Source: Hyphomonadaceae bacterium UBA1849
Lineage (GTDB): Bacteria; Pseudomonadota; Alphaproteobacteria; Caulobacterales; Hyphomonadaceae
NCBI GenBank assembly: GCA_002338565.1
Contig: DDIN01000006.1
Coordinates: forward strand, 275,812 to 302,122
Length of the DNA stretch: 26,311 nt
Reading direction: 5' to 3'
In this document: piece by piece, positions 1 through 6,257 of the stretch
Layout of the letters: each line of letters opens with the position of its first letter
How positions within the stretch are numbered: the first letter of the stretch is position 1
Translations under genes and position numbers: made by a program
The notes under the pieces: generated by a model
The model's input: the letters and a program-made list of their open reading frames with translations, nothing else
Databases searched by the model: none
Told to the model about the DNA's origin: nothing

Positions 1-75
1 GCCCGGGTAGCTCAGGGGTAGAGCAGCGGATTGAAAATCCGCGTGTCGGTGGTTCAAATCCGCCCCCGGGCACCA
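1..75 (+). tRNA. tRNA-Phe (anticodon GAA)
   Basis: The cloverleaf folds completely. The 7-bp acceptor stem pairs bases 1-7 (GCCCGGG) with 65-71. The D stem pairs GCTC (10-13) with GAGC (21-24). The anticodon stem pairs 26-30 with 38-42 around loop 31-37, with anticodon GAA at 33-35. The T stem pairs GGTGG (48-52) with CCGCC (60-64) around a TTCAAAT loop. The discriminator is A72 and CCA is encoded at 73-75. GAA reads UUC/UUU, so this is phenylalanine tRNA. The gene begins at the first base of the window, so its promoter is not visible. Confidence 0.97.
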
Positions 76-102
76 TTCATTCCGATTTTGCTACGCAAAA
101 AC

Positions 103-123
103 ATTCGCGCCAGTGGCGCGAAT
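103..123 (+). terminator. Hairpin just downstream of tRNA-Phe, possible weak terminator
   Basis: A perfect 9-bp inverted repeat, ATTCGCGCC (103-111) and GGCGCGAAT (115-123), closes on a 3-base loop 28 bases after the tRNA CCA end. It is followed by only two further T residues before mixed sequence, so it may serve as a terminator or a 3' processing barrier for the tRNA transcript. A better intrinsic terminator lies further on at 339-375. Confidence 0.4.
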
Positions 124-171
124 TTAGGAATGGATTGTGTTTGATCCCCGCTCCGCTGTTGCTTCGCGATG

Positions 172-285
172 GATCGCGCTCAAGGCTGCGATCCGAGCGT
201 AGGAAAATTAAAATCGTGCTTGATACGCCTCACGCCGCGCAGCGGCTCCGGCAGGCGGGCAGAGCCCGACGCCAGGTCTGCCGCT
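172..285. repeat. Structured dispersed intergenic repeat, copy 1
   Basis: This segment shares its order and short blocks with 4271-4394. Common blocks are GCGCTCARGGCTGC and then GCCTCACGNCGCGNAGCGNCTCCGGCAGG. It forms successive hairpins: GATCGC (172-177) with GCGATC, GCCGC (234-238) with GCGGC (242-246) around GCA, and CGGGC (256-260) with GCCCG (264-268) around AGA. In the second hairpin the copies differ by a compensatory base pair, C-G here and A-T in copy 2, which argues that the structure is selected. Outer limits are approximate and the orientation is unknown. Confidence 0.6.
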
Positions 286-338
286 GTATGGATTCGGGCC
301 CACAAAATTATGTCTCAACGCGCACCGGACGCTGTGAA

Positions 339-375
339 GCAATCGGCGCACCGCGCTGCCGATTGCGTGCTTTTT
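339..375 (+). terminator. Intrinsic terminator in the tRNA-orphan gene gap
   Basis: A perfect 9-bp stem, GCAATCGGC (339-347) and GCCGATTGC (358-366), encloses a 10-base loop. After GTGC it is followed by TTTTT (371-375). Only the plus strand carries the T run, so it ends transcripts that enter from the left. No plus-strand protein gene lies upstream in the window. The RNA it ends would be tRNA-Phe read-through or an unannotated transcript containing the repeat at 172-285. The rest of 76-506 holds only palindromes and no credible coding frame. Confidence 0.6.
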
Positions 376-391
376 GTCTCATCTAAGTTTG

Positions 392-413
392 GATACCCGC
401 CTGCGCGGGTATC
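392..413. repeat. REP-like palindrome
   Basis: GATACCCGC (392-400) and GCGGGTATC (405-413) form a perfect 9-bp inverted repeat with a CTGC loop. Short palindromes of this look (GGATACCCGC...GCGGGTAT) are commonly scattered between alphaproteobacterial genes. No second copy occurs in this window, so calling it a repeat rests on resemblance. It lies about 95 bases beyond the 3' end of the minus-strand gene at 507-1088 and lacks a terminator-like T tract on either strand. Confidence 0.45.
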
Positions 414-506
414 TGCGGCGTTGAGGGATTTTCGCGCAATCAGATACACCTGTATCGCCGCAAGGGATTCCCTGCCGCGCATGAGTTTTAATTTGAAAGA
501 TTGAAG

Positions 507-1088
507 TCAGATAGCGAGTAAACGGGAATACGCTGCGCGGTCCGGAGGCGGCCATGGCTCTTGGGATATCGTAATGTGCTGACAAGACGGAAATGCTGGT
601 TCCGTAGGCTTATAAAACGCATGGGACGTGCGTTCTGCAGGCACGAGATAAGTCAGCGCGCAGATGATCAGACGGGCCAGATGGCTTGCCAGTGCTTCTG
701 CGCGTTCAAAGTTCTCGATAGTTGTCTGAAGCCGCTCAGACAGCTCGGCCAATGAGTTGAGGTCACAGCTCTGAGCGCGCTCTACGCGTACCGAAGGTGG
801 GGGAAAGCACCCAAGACTGCCCACCCGTTGCCAGACCGGCCTACGCATCGCATTCGCCGCAAAGGTAAAACCAGCCCGTTCCAGCTGGTTCGAGGCCAGC
901 ATACGCACATAGGCATGCACCATCGCATCAGTTGAGATCACCATCCGCGCGAGATCACGCGGCACGCGTGTTTCGCCAGACGCCTGAAGCCGCATGCACC
1001 AGGCATAAAGCCGCGCAAGGTTCAGCCCGATCAGCTGGCCGATGGTCAGCGATGAATAGTCAGAAACAGATGATGGCGCGGGGGTCAT
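507..1088 (-). CDS. Hypothetical protein, 193 aa
   Basis: I do not recognise this protein. It has an Ala/Leu-rich helical N-terminal half (residues about 14-80), a Pro-rich turn near residues 94-98 (FPPP), and a second helical stretch at about 112-150 that ends in a hydrophobic segment (LARLIICALTYLVP). There is no signal peptide or convincing transmembrane helix at the N terminus, so it is probably cytosolic. The ATG at 1086-1088 has no clear Shine-Dalgarno sequence, only GGGG too close to it, so the start is uncertain. The minus frame looks more protein-like than the opposing plus-strand frame at 932-1465. It is an orphan gene, flanked by palindromic intergenic elements and with no functional neighbour. 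Confidence 0.6.
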   Translation of the reverse strand: MTPAPSSVSDYSSLTIGQLIGLNLARLYAWCMRLQASGETRVPRDLARMVISTDAMVHAYVRMLASNQLERAGFTFAANAMRRPVWQRVGSLGCFPPPSVRVERAQSCDLNSLAELSERLQTTIENFERAEALASHLARLIICALTYLVPAERTSHAFYKPTEPAFPSCQHITISQEPWPPPDRAAYSRLLAI

Positions 1089-1155
1089 GCCCCAAGTTTA
1101 GGGTGGAGAATGGTGGAGTTGGATTAGTTTTTGGGTCTTTAGCCGTAAGGGGCAC

Positions 1156-1211
1156 TGTCATCCCAGATGCTGTGCAGCATGACAATGATGCACTGCTGAT
1201 CCGGGATCCGA
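1156..1211. repeat. REP-like composite palindrome, candidate
   Basis: The block begins TGTCATCCC and ends CCGGGATCC, which resembles the widespread GTCATCCCGG...CCGGGATCC intergenic elements of alphaproteobacteria. Inside it is a perfect ATGCTG-TG-CAGCAT palindrome at 1167-1180. No second copy is visible here, so the assignment rests on resemblance only. Nothing else recognisable was seen in the gap 1089-1297. Confidence 0.35.
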
Positions 1212-1297
1212 AATATGCCGTTTCCCGCGATCAGGTCCCGTGTCTGCAGAGCACCGAATTGTTTTTCAGAAATAACAACCGATGCCAAACGAATGGG

Positions 1298-1672
1298 TTA
1301 TTCACCGAGCAAATCTCTCAAAAACAGGTCGAGCTTCTGCACAGCAAGCGCATAACTATAGATGCCCGGCCACGTTTCTTGAAGTTCCGACCGTGCCGCC
1401 AAAAAGTCATTGTCCTCGTAATACCTGAAGAAGCTCAAATAGTTCTTTCGAAATTCAGCTGTTAATTCTGTGCCTCGATCAAAGCGCAGTTTCATTGCAC
1501 GACACGACGACTCCACATCGTATATCATATACACTAAATCTGCAGCAAATGTATCTGCCGAATTGGGGGCCGACTTGCCCCAAATCTTTCCGCGCTCATG
1601 TCGAGCCTGCGTATAAGCGTCTTGCGCGGCATCTATCAACGCAGACAATTCAGACATTAATTTATTCCCCAT
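1298..1672 (-). CDS. Hypothetical protein, 124 aa
   Basis: I do not recognise this small, charged, probably all-helical cytosolic protein. Notable stretches are an Asp/Glu/Arg-rich middle, aromatic residues clustered around NYLSFFRYYEDND, and a Leu-rich C terminus (KLDLFLRDLLGE). It has no signal peptide or membrane segment. The first ATG (1670-1672) lacks a good ribosome-binding site. An internal ATG five codons later, at 1655-1657, has GGGGA about 8 bases upstream and may be the true start, giving 119 aa. Base composition looks more AT-rich than the housekeeping genes to the right, and no neighbour suggests a role. Confidence 0.6.
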   Translation of the reverse strand: MGNKLMSELSALIDAAQDAYTQARHERGKIWGKSAPNSADTFAADLVYMIYDVESSCRAMKLRFDRGTELTAEFRKNYLSFFRYYEDNDFLAARSELQETWPGIYSYALAVQKLDLFLRDLLGE

Positions 1673-1728
1673 GTTCTTAAGAGCCCACTATCATCAATGA
1701 TAGCAAGCGGAACGCCGTTCCGCCGTAG

Positions 1729-1754
1729 GGTGCATTAAGCGCAGCGAATGCACC
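1729..1754. repeat. Palindromic intergenic element (GGTGCATT...AATGCACC)
   Basis: GGTGCATT (1729-1736) and AATGCACC (1747-1754) are a perfect 8-bp inverted repeat around AAGCGCAGCG. The form TAGGGTGCATTAAGCGCAGC closely resembles palindromes of the type GTAGGGTG...AAGCG(C/A)AGC...CACC that occur between genes in many bacteria. It lies in the 190-bp gap between two minus-strand orphan genes and has no terminator T tract. Confidence 0.5.
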
Positions 1755-1862
1755 AGAGAAATGACGCCACGAGTTGCATGACAAGGCGTTGCAGGATGCT
1801 TCAGATATTTGAATGGGTCATTCTCGAGCATCCGGGCATCGCCCTTGATGCGCTCTACTCGC

Positions 1863-2408
1863 TTAGGGAGATAATCCATCGCGCGACATAAGACACAACT
1901 CCGTTTGAGCTGTGACACTGAACTCGATCCCGAAATCATCCAAACTCATATTTGTATTGAGCGCCACCTGATCGGATGAAATGATCAAAATTCCACCAAC
2001 GATCTCTTTGGTTTCAAAATCGACGTACACGCTCCCATAACCTGAAAATGGTTGACCATAACGGCAATAGAAATATCTGTCGGCCCGGACAGGAGTAGCG
2101 GAAACTGATCGGTTGCCAATTATAAAACCGACATATCGTGCCGAAATCGACTGAAAGGGACCGTGCCTCGGAGCAACCAAATTTGCTGAAGCTCTATCCC
2201 ACAAATTCAAGAGGGACAGCGTCGAAAGCAACGCCTCCTGATCATCTGTCAGCACATATTCGTCTCCCACCTGAGCATAGGTCACCACAGTAACCCGATT
2301 ATCTGAAAAGTAAGAATCCAGTGGTGATGCACAGGATTGGGAAGACATGGTGACGCCCAAAAACATCCAGAGCGCTAAAATCGCTATAAGTTTCGCTGAA
2401 AGTTTCAT
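1863..2408 (-). CDS. Exported hypothetical protein, 181 aa
   Basis: The N terminus is a typical Sec signal: basic start (MKLSAK), a hydrophobic core at residues 7-20, then a polar stretch with a likely signal peptidase I site near SCA (residues 25-27). There is no canonical lipobox. The mature part, about 154 residues, is beta-rich in appearance and contains two cysteines far apart (in FYCRYG and ELCLMS) that could form a periplasmic disulfide. The family is not recognised. The ATG at 2406-2408 has AAGGAT about 6 bases upstream, which supports the start. The gene diverges from the carboxylesterase at 2616. Its AT content is visibly higher than that of the core genes, which together with its orphan neighbours suggests accessory DNA. 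Confidence 0.7.
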   Translation of the reverse strand: MKLSAKLIAILALWMFLGVTMSSQSCASPLDSYFSDNRVTVVTYAQVGDEYVLTDDQEALLSTLSLLNLWDRASANLVAPRHGPFQSISARYVGFIIGNRSVSATPVRADRYFYCRYGQPFSGYGSVYVDFETKEIVGGILIISSDQVALNTNMSLDDFGIEFSVTAQTELCLMSRDGLSP

Positions 2409-2615
2409 CGCTATCCTTCGCGATCCCTCACAGGCCCGACCATCGCCGACGAGAGACAGAACGTAATTCTACTTTGTATTACATACCACTCCCAATTTTC
2501 CACCATACGAAACTGACTTCCAAAAAATCACACCTCGACGCACTCACCAATTGCGCAGGTCACGATACTCCACTACACATAAGTCTAAACGCATTCAGAC
2601 GTTCGGCAGGTAACA
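2409..2615. other. Divergent intergenic region, no assignable element
   Basis: This 207-bp AT-rich spacer separates the divergent exported orphan and the carboxylesterase, so it must hold both promoters. No -35/-10 pair or inverted repeat stands out enough to call on either strand. Confidence 0.4.
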
Positions 2616-4223
2616 ATGAAACCATTTAATCCGGGCCGCCGCTTCTTCATGGCAGGCACAGCCGCTGTCACCGGCTTACTCACTCTGCCAGGACGCGGCT
2701 TTGCCGACAGCGCACTTTTCCCTGTTGTCGAAACGGCGCAGGGGCGTCTGCGCGGCGCGCACGCTGCGGGCATTTCCAGCTTCAAAGGCATCCGCTACGG
2801 CGCACCGACATCTGGCACAAACCGCTTCATGCCGCCTCAGCCAGTAGAGCCATGGGCTGGCGTGAAAGATGCGCTCTATTTCAGCCATGCCGCCCCGCAA
2901 ATGCCTAACGGCCGCGCTTTTGCATATGGCGACCTAATCGTCTTTGACCGACACCCGTCAGGCCTCGGCGAGGACTGCCTTGCGGTAAACCTCTGGACAC
3001 CGACCCTCGATGCCAATGCGAAAAAGCCGGTGATCTTCGTCATCCATGGCGGCGGCTATTATGGCGGATCGGGCAATTCGTTCGGCATGGATGGTGAAGA
3101 AATGGCCCGCTATGCCGATAGCGTCGTGATTGCCGTGAACCACCGTCTCGGCGCGTTCGGTTTCGCGCATTTGGCCGAGTTTGACGACCGGTTTGCACGC
3201 TCTGGCGCGGTCGGCATGATGGACATTGTGGCGGCCCTCGCCTGGGTGAGGGAAAACGTCGCCCAGTTTGGCGGCGATCCGGACCGCGTTCTGGTTTACG
3301 GACAATCTGGCGGTGGAGCGAAGACAAGCACGCTTCTCGCCATGCCCGGCGCGGAAGGGCTGATCCATCGCGCGGGTGTGATGTCCGGCTCATCTCTGCG
3401 CTCTCGCAATGCAGATGACGGCACAGCCGCAGCAGAGCGCCTGCTAGGCGAGCTGGAAATCCCGACGAATGAGCTTCACCGCCTGCAGGAACTGCCGTTC
3501 ACGCGCATTCTGGAGGCACAAGCACAGCTGGAAGCCGCAGACCGCGCGCTTGGAGAAGCGCCGACCTCATTCGCGCCTGTGATTGATGGTGAAGCGATTG
3601 TCCGCCACCCGTTTGATCCGGACGCCCCTGCGGTCTCTCACAATGTACCGATGGTGATCTCGACGGCGCTGGACGAGCGCACCTACCGTATGCCGAACTT
3701 CGGTCTGAGCGATGAAGGCCTTATGGCCTATGCCCGCCGCCGCGCAGGCGATCACGCAGAAGACGCCGTCGCCATGTATCGCGCGGAAGATCCGAATGCC
3801 TCGCCTCACCTGATTCAGGCGCGCATTGATACCGACCTGTCATTCCGCCGGTCTGCATTCCGTCAGGCGGAACTGAAAGCTTCAGCGGGGGGCGCACCTG
3901 TCTGGACCTATCTCTGGAATTGGCCGAGCCCGGCATTTGGTGGCCGTTATGGCGCGGTTCACGGCATTGATGTCGGTCTCAGCCTGCATTCAGTGCGTGG
4001 CGGCCTGACGGGTGCGAGCGCGGAAAGCCTTATGATGGCAGACCGTATCGCATCGAGCTGGGCAGCGTTTGCTGCGACCGGCAACCCGAACAATGATGAG
4101 GTTCCGGACTGGCCGGAATATACCTCACCGGAGCGGGCAACCATGATCTTTGATACGCAGATGAGCGTGGAATATGACCCGCGCGCCGAGATCAGAGACT
4201 TCTGGCAAAGCATTGAAAGCTAG
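2616..4223 (+). CDS. Type-B carboxylesterase with Tat-like signal
   Basis: This 535-residue serine hydrolase of the alpha/beta type-B carboxylesterase family (COesterase) hydrolyses carboxylic ester bonds; the natural substrate cannot be told from sequence. The N terminus has a twin-arginine-like motif (GRRFFMAG, residues 7-14) before a hydrophobic stretch and GFADS near 28-32, so Tat export to the periplasm is likely. Family signatures are EDCLAVNLW (119-127), the oxyanion-hole HGGG (144-147) and the nucleophile elbow GQSGGG with Ser231. Glu354 (in LDERTYRM) and His449 (in AVHGID) are the probable remaining triad members. The elbow differs from the usual GESAGG. Length is normal for the family. 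The gene stands alone between a divergent orphan and its own terminator. Confidence 0.93.
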   Translation: MKPFNPGRRFFMAGTAAVTGLLTLPGRGFADSALFPVVETAQGRLRGAHAAGISSFKGIRYGAPTSGTNRFMPPQPVEPWAGVKDALYFSHAAPQMPNGRAFAYGDLIVFDRHPSGLGEDCLAVNLWTPTLDANAKKPVIFVIHGGGYYGGSGNSFGMDGEEMARYADSVVIAVNHRLGAFGFAHLAEFDDRFARSGAVGMMDIVAALAWVRENVAQFGGDPDRVLVYGQSGGGAKTSTLLAMPGAEGLIHRAGVMSGSSLRSRNADDGTAAAERLLGELEIPTNELHRLQELPFTRILEAQAQLEAADRALGEAPTSFAPVIDGEAIVRHPFDPDAPAVSHNVPMVISTALDERTYRMPNFGLSDEGLMAYARRRAGDHAEDAVAMYRAEDPNASPHLIQARIDTDLSFRRSAFRQAELKASAGGAPVWTYLWNWPSPAFGGRYGAVHGIDVGLSLHSVRGGLTGASAESLMMADRIASSWAAFAATGNPNNDEVPDWPEYTSPERATMIFDTQMSVEYDPRAEIRDFWQSIES

Positions 4224-4232
4224 ATAGGAGAA

Positions 4233-4260
4233 AGGCGGTCTCAATGGGCCGCCTCTTTCT
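4233..4260 (+). terminator. Terminator of the carboxylesterase gene
   Basis: AGGCGG (4233-4238) pairs with CCGCCT (4249-4254) across a 10-base loop and is followed by the pyrimidine tract CTTTCT. It lies 10 bases after the carboxylesterase stop codon. Confidence 0.6.
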
Positions 4261-4270
4261 AATTGCTCTC

Positions 4271-4394
4271 GTGAACCGCAGGTTCACATAGAGCGCGCTC
4301 AGGGCTGCTTATATTCGCTCTCGTTATTTAATGATGCCTCACGACGCGTAGCGTCTCCGGCAGGGCAGGCTATCGCCCGAACCGCAGTCGCGGT
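4271..4394. repeat. Structured dispersed intergenic repeat, copy 2
   Basis: Second copy of the element at 172-285, and most of the 240-bp gap between the carboxylesterase and the membrane gene. Hairpins in order are GTGAACC-GCA-GGTTCAC (4271-4287), GAGCG (4291-4295) with a later CGCTC, GACGC-GTA-GCGTC (4343-4355), GGGC (4363-4366) with GCCC (4375-4378), and ACCGC-AGTC-GCGGT (4381-4394). Shared primary sequence is limited to the blocks CGCGCTCAGGGCTGC and GCCTCACGACGCGTAGCG plus CTCCGGCAGG. The stem at 4343-4355 carries a compensatory change against copy 1. Confidence 0.6.
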
Positions 4395-4463
4395 CTAAAC
4401 CGCTGACAGCAAAGCGACGGCTTGTGGCGCTGAGCCTTCCAAGCATCAGCACCGAGCAAAAAA

Positions 4464-5153
4464 TCACGTCGTCGCGAAATGATGGCGAATGAGCCAGATC
4501 ACGCTCCAGACGAGCGCAGAGTACAATACGAATAACAGCGCAAAGCGGGCGGCAAAGCGCGTCACCAGCGGCTTCACGTCGTCCCAGCTGGAGGTCGACG
4601 CAATATCAGCGACAGCGCGGGCAACCTTCTCAACCACTTCATCGCGCTTACGGCCTGCAAGCAGCATGAGCACGCTTTCCGTGCTGTCGACAGGCTGGTC
4701 TGTGGCGCGTTCAAGGACTTTCTCGAACACCTGCGCTGAGACCGTCTCAGAGAGGATAAGCTTGGGCCGCCAGCCAAATTTCTTGAACTCGCGGCGCAGG
4801 AATTTCAGCGTCGGAAACGAACGGACGGTGTCGAAGGTGAAAAAGCTGACAAAGAGCAAAGCCAGGACGGCGGCAGACCAGTTTGACGGCAATATCCCTG
4901 ACAAGAAAAGCACCGCCACAATCAGCACAAGCAATGCTTTTGCGCCCGTCGTGATCAGGAACTGGCGGAACCCGTCAGAAAATAGCGTATGAGCCTGTAC
5001 GCGCAGCTCTTCGCGAGCTTCTTCGACAGCGCGGGCAATCATCTTGTCCGTGCGTTTATCAACTTCTTTGCCGAGCGCATTACGCACAGCCACGGCAGAC
5101 GCAGAGACGCCGGCCGCAAGAGACAGGATATTTCGCAGGTTCAGGATCGCCAT
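4464..5153 (-). CDS. Hypothetical inner-membrane protein, 229 aa
   Basis: The family is not recognised. Layout: a soluble N-terminal segment with an amphipathic, charge-rich helix (residues about 28-55, KEVDKRTDKMIARAVEEA), two closely spaced transmembrane helices (about 66-86 and 92-108), a basic cytoplasmic loop (116-131), a helical domain of about 70 residues, and a third transmembrane helix near the C terminus (203-222). No catalytic motif is seen. The ATG at 5151-5153 has no strong ribosome-binding site. The gene lies downstream of ndk on the same strand but beyond the ndk terminator, so it may be expressed separately or by read-through. The 3' side is the structured repeat at 4271-4394. 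Confidence 0.8.
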   Translation of the reverse strand: MAILNLRNILSLAAGVSASAVAVRNALGKEVDKRTDKMIARAVEEAREELRVQAHTLFSDGFRQFLITTGAKALLVLIVAVLFLSGILPSNWSAAVLALLFVSFFTFDTVRSFPTLKFLRREFKKFGWRPKLILSETVSAQVFEKVLERATDQPVDSTESVLMLLAGRKRDEVVEKVARAVADIASTSSWDDVKPLVTRFAARFALLFVLYSALVWSVIWLIRHHFATT

Positions 5154-5194
5154 GTGCTTTATGTCGGCCAGAGACGTGTCGAAAACAAGGCTTA

Positions 5195-5231
5195 AAACAC
5201 AACAAAGCCCGCAACTCCTGTGAGTGCGGGC
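5195..5231 (-). terminator. ndk terminator
   Basis: On the minus strand GCCCGCA (complement of 5225-5231) pairs with TGCGGGC (complement of 5207-5213) across an 11-base loop and is followed by TTTGTTGTGTTTT. It begins 27 bases after the ndk stop codon, between ndk and the membrane-protein gene. Confidence 0.8.
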
Positions 5232-5257
5232 CCTGTAAGATGTGCTTTGCGCTGGGC

Positions 5258-5680
5258 TTAGCCTGCGATGTCAGCCAGTGAGAAGAACTGAGCGATTTCG
5301 ATCGCAGCGTTCTCAGCGCTGTCAGAACCGTGGACAGAGTTCTCGCCGATAGATTTAGCAACTTCCTTACGGATTGTGCCTTCAGCAGCTTCTGCCGGGT
5401 TCGTTGCGCCCATAACTTCGCGGTAAGCGGCAACAGCGTTCTCGCCTTCGAGAACCTGAACAACAACCGGGCCAGATGTCATGAATTCAACGAGTTCGCC
5501 ATAGAATGGGCGCTCAGCGTGGACTTCGTAAAAACGCTTAGCTTGCTCTTCAGTCATCTGAATACGACGCTGGCCGATGATGCGCAGGCCAGCAGCCTCG
5601 ATCATAGAGTTTACTTTACCAGTGAGGTTACGCTCAGTTGCGTCTGGCTTGATGATAGAAAAAGTACGTTCGAGAGCCAT
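5258..5680 (-). CDS. ndk: Nucleoside diphosphate kinase
   Basis: Ndk moves the gamma phosphate from ATP to nucleoside diphosphates through a phosphohistidine intermediate and so balances the (d)NTP pools in the cytoplasm. At 140 residues it has the standard length. Visible signatures are the N-terminal ERTFSIIKPDA with Lys11, the nucleotide-binding GTIRKEVAKS stretch (101-110) and the active-site NSVHGSDS with catalytic His117. The start ATG at 5678-5680 is preceded by AAGGA about 10 bases upstream. The gene has its own promoter (5735-5763) and terminator (5195-5231), so it is probably monocistronic. Confidence 0.98.
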   Translation of the reverse strand: MALERTFSIIKPDATERNLTGKVNSMIEAAGLRIIGQRRIQMTEEQAKRFYEVHAERPFYGELVEFMTSGPVVVQVLEGENAVAAYREVMGATNPAEAAEGTIRKEVAKSIGENSVHGSDSAENAAIEIAQFFSLADIAG

Positions 5681-5700
5681 CGGAAAAATCCTTGTTATCC

Positions 5701-5763
5701 ACCGCGTTGATCGCGGTCTTGATATTCTGGCGCCGCTATAGCTGCGTAAATGCGCACTGCCAA
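5701..5763 (-). promoter_or_regulatory. ndk promoter and leader hairpin
   Basis: On the minus strand TTGGCA (complement of 5758-5763), a 17-base spacer and TATAGC (complement of 5735-5740) make a near-consensus sigma70-type promoter. The predicted leader is about 50 bases and contains a 6-bp hairpin, ACCGCG with CGCGGT (5701-5717), just upstream of the AAGGA ribosome-binding site. The hairpin could modulate translation, but that is inference. Confidence 0.65.
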
Positions 5764-5797
5764 CAGTTTGTGTGTAACTTTTCGATGACGGCGGTTT

Positions 5798-6253
5798 TTA
5801 TCGCGTCTTGTCGATCCAGCTGCCGGTCTCAGAGAGCTGGTAGTATTTGACGTTCAGCCCTGCATTGCGTGCTGCTTTAAACTGTCCGCGTGCGGTCTGA
5901 AGCGCATGCTGGTCGTCGCTTTGGAAGACAACCATGATCCGCTGATAGGGCTGATCAGGCGTTTCCACATCCTGACCGTTCATCAGAACCAAGATTTTGG
6001 CGTCGTTTGCATTTTCAAGCGATGTCGAGAGCAGAACCGGCTGACGGCTAGAATGCTCACCCTCCGGCCCATGCGGCAGAAAGCTGTCATCCTTCCAGCG
6101 CCAGAGGTCTTTATCGAGCTGGGACAGTGCGGAAACATCCGGAGACGAGACCAGCACACGCCAGTCCCGTTCCAGACACTTCTCGAGAAGGGGCGCGAGC
6201 GCCCCTGCAAGCGGTGGCCGCTCGAGATGATAAAACCACCACTCGCACGCCAT
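5798..6253 (-). CDS. holC: DNA polymerase III chi subunit
   Basis: HolC is the chi subunit of the DNA polymerase III clamp-loader complex; it connects the holoenzyme to single-strand binding protein. The 151-residue protein shows the family pattern: an N-terminal FYHLERPPL, a Leu-rich helix ending in the RVLVSS strand (residues 32-37), LDKDLW (46-51) and the characteristic DSFLPHG (about 56-62), then QPVLLSTS and a Rossmann-like strand ILVLMNG. It starts 4 bases after the pepA stop codon and so is the distal gene of a pepA-holC operon, an arrangement common in proteobacteria. Confidence 0.93.
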   Translation of the reverse strand: MACEWWFYHLERPPLAGALAPLLEKCLERDWRVLVSSPDVSALSQLDKDLWRWKDDSFLPHGPEGEHSSRQPVLLSTSLENANDAKILVLMNGQDVETPDQPYQRIMVVFQSDDQHALQTARGQFKAARNAGLNVKYYQLSETGSWIDKTR

Positions 6254-6257
6254 CAGA

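Noticed and set aside
1..75. tRNA-Phe as an attachment site of a genomic island
   Set aside because: No duplicate of the tRNA 3' end and no integrase were found in the window, so the island idea is kept only as a weak finding for the orphan block.
169..504. Plus-strand open frame of 111 codons in the tRNA-orphan gap
   Set aside because: It runs through the structured repeat, the terminator and the palindrome, and its residues look random. The nucleotide structure explains the region better.
932..1465. Plus-strand open frame of 177 codons spanning the orphan genes
   Set aside because: It overlaps two minus-strand genes and a non-coding gap, has no ribosome-binding site, and the translation is low in order and rich in isolated Cys, Arg and Gln. 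The minus-strand frames look more like proteins.
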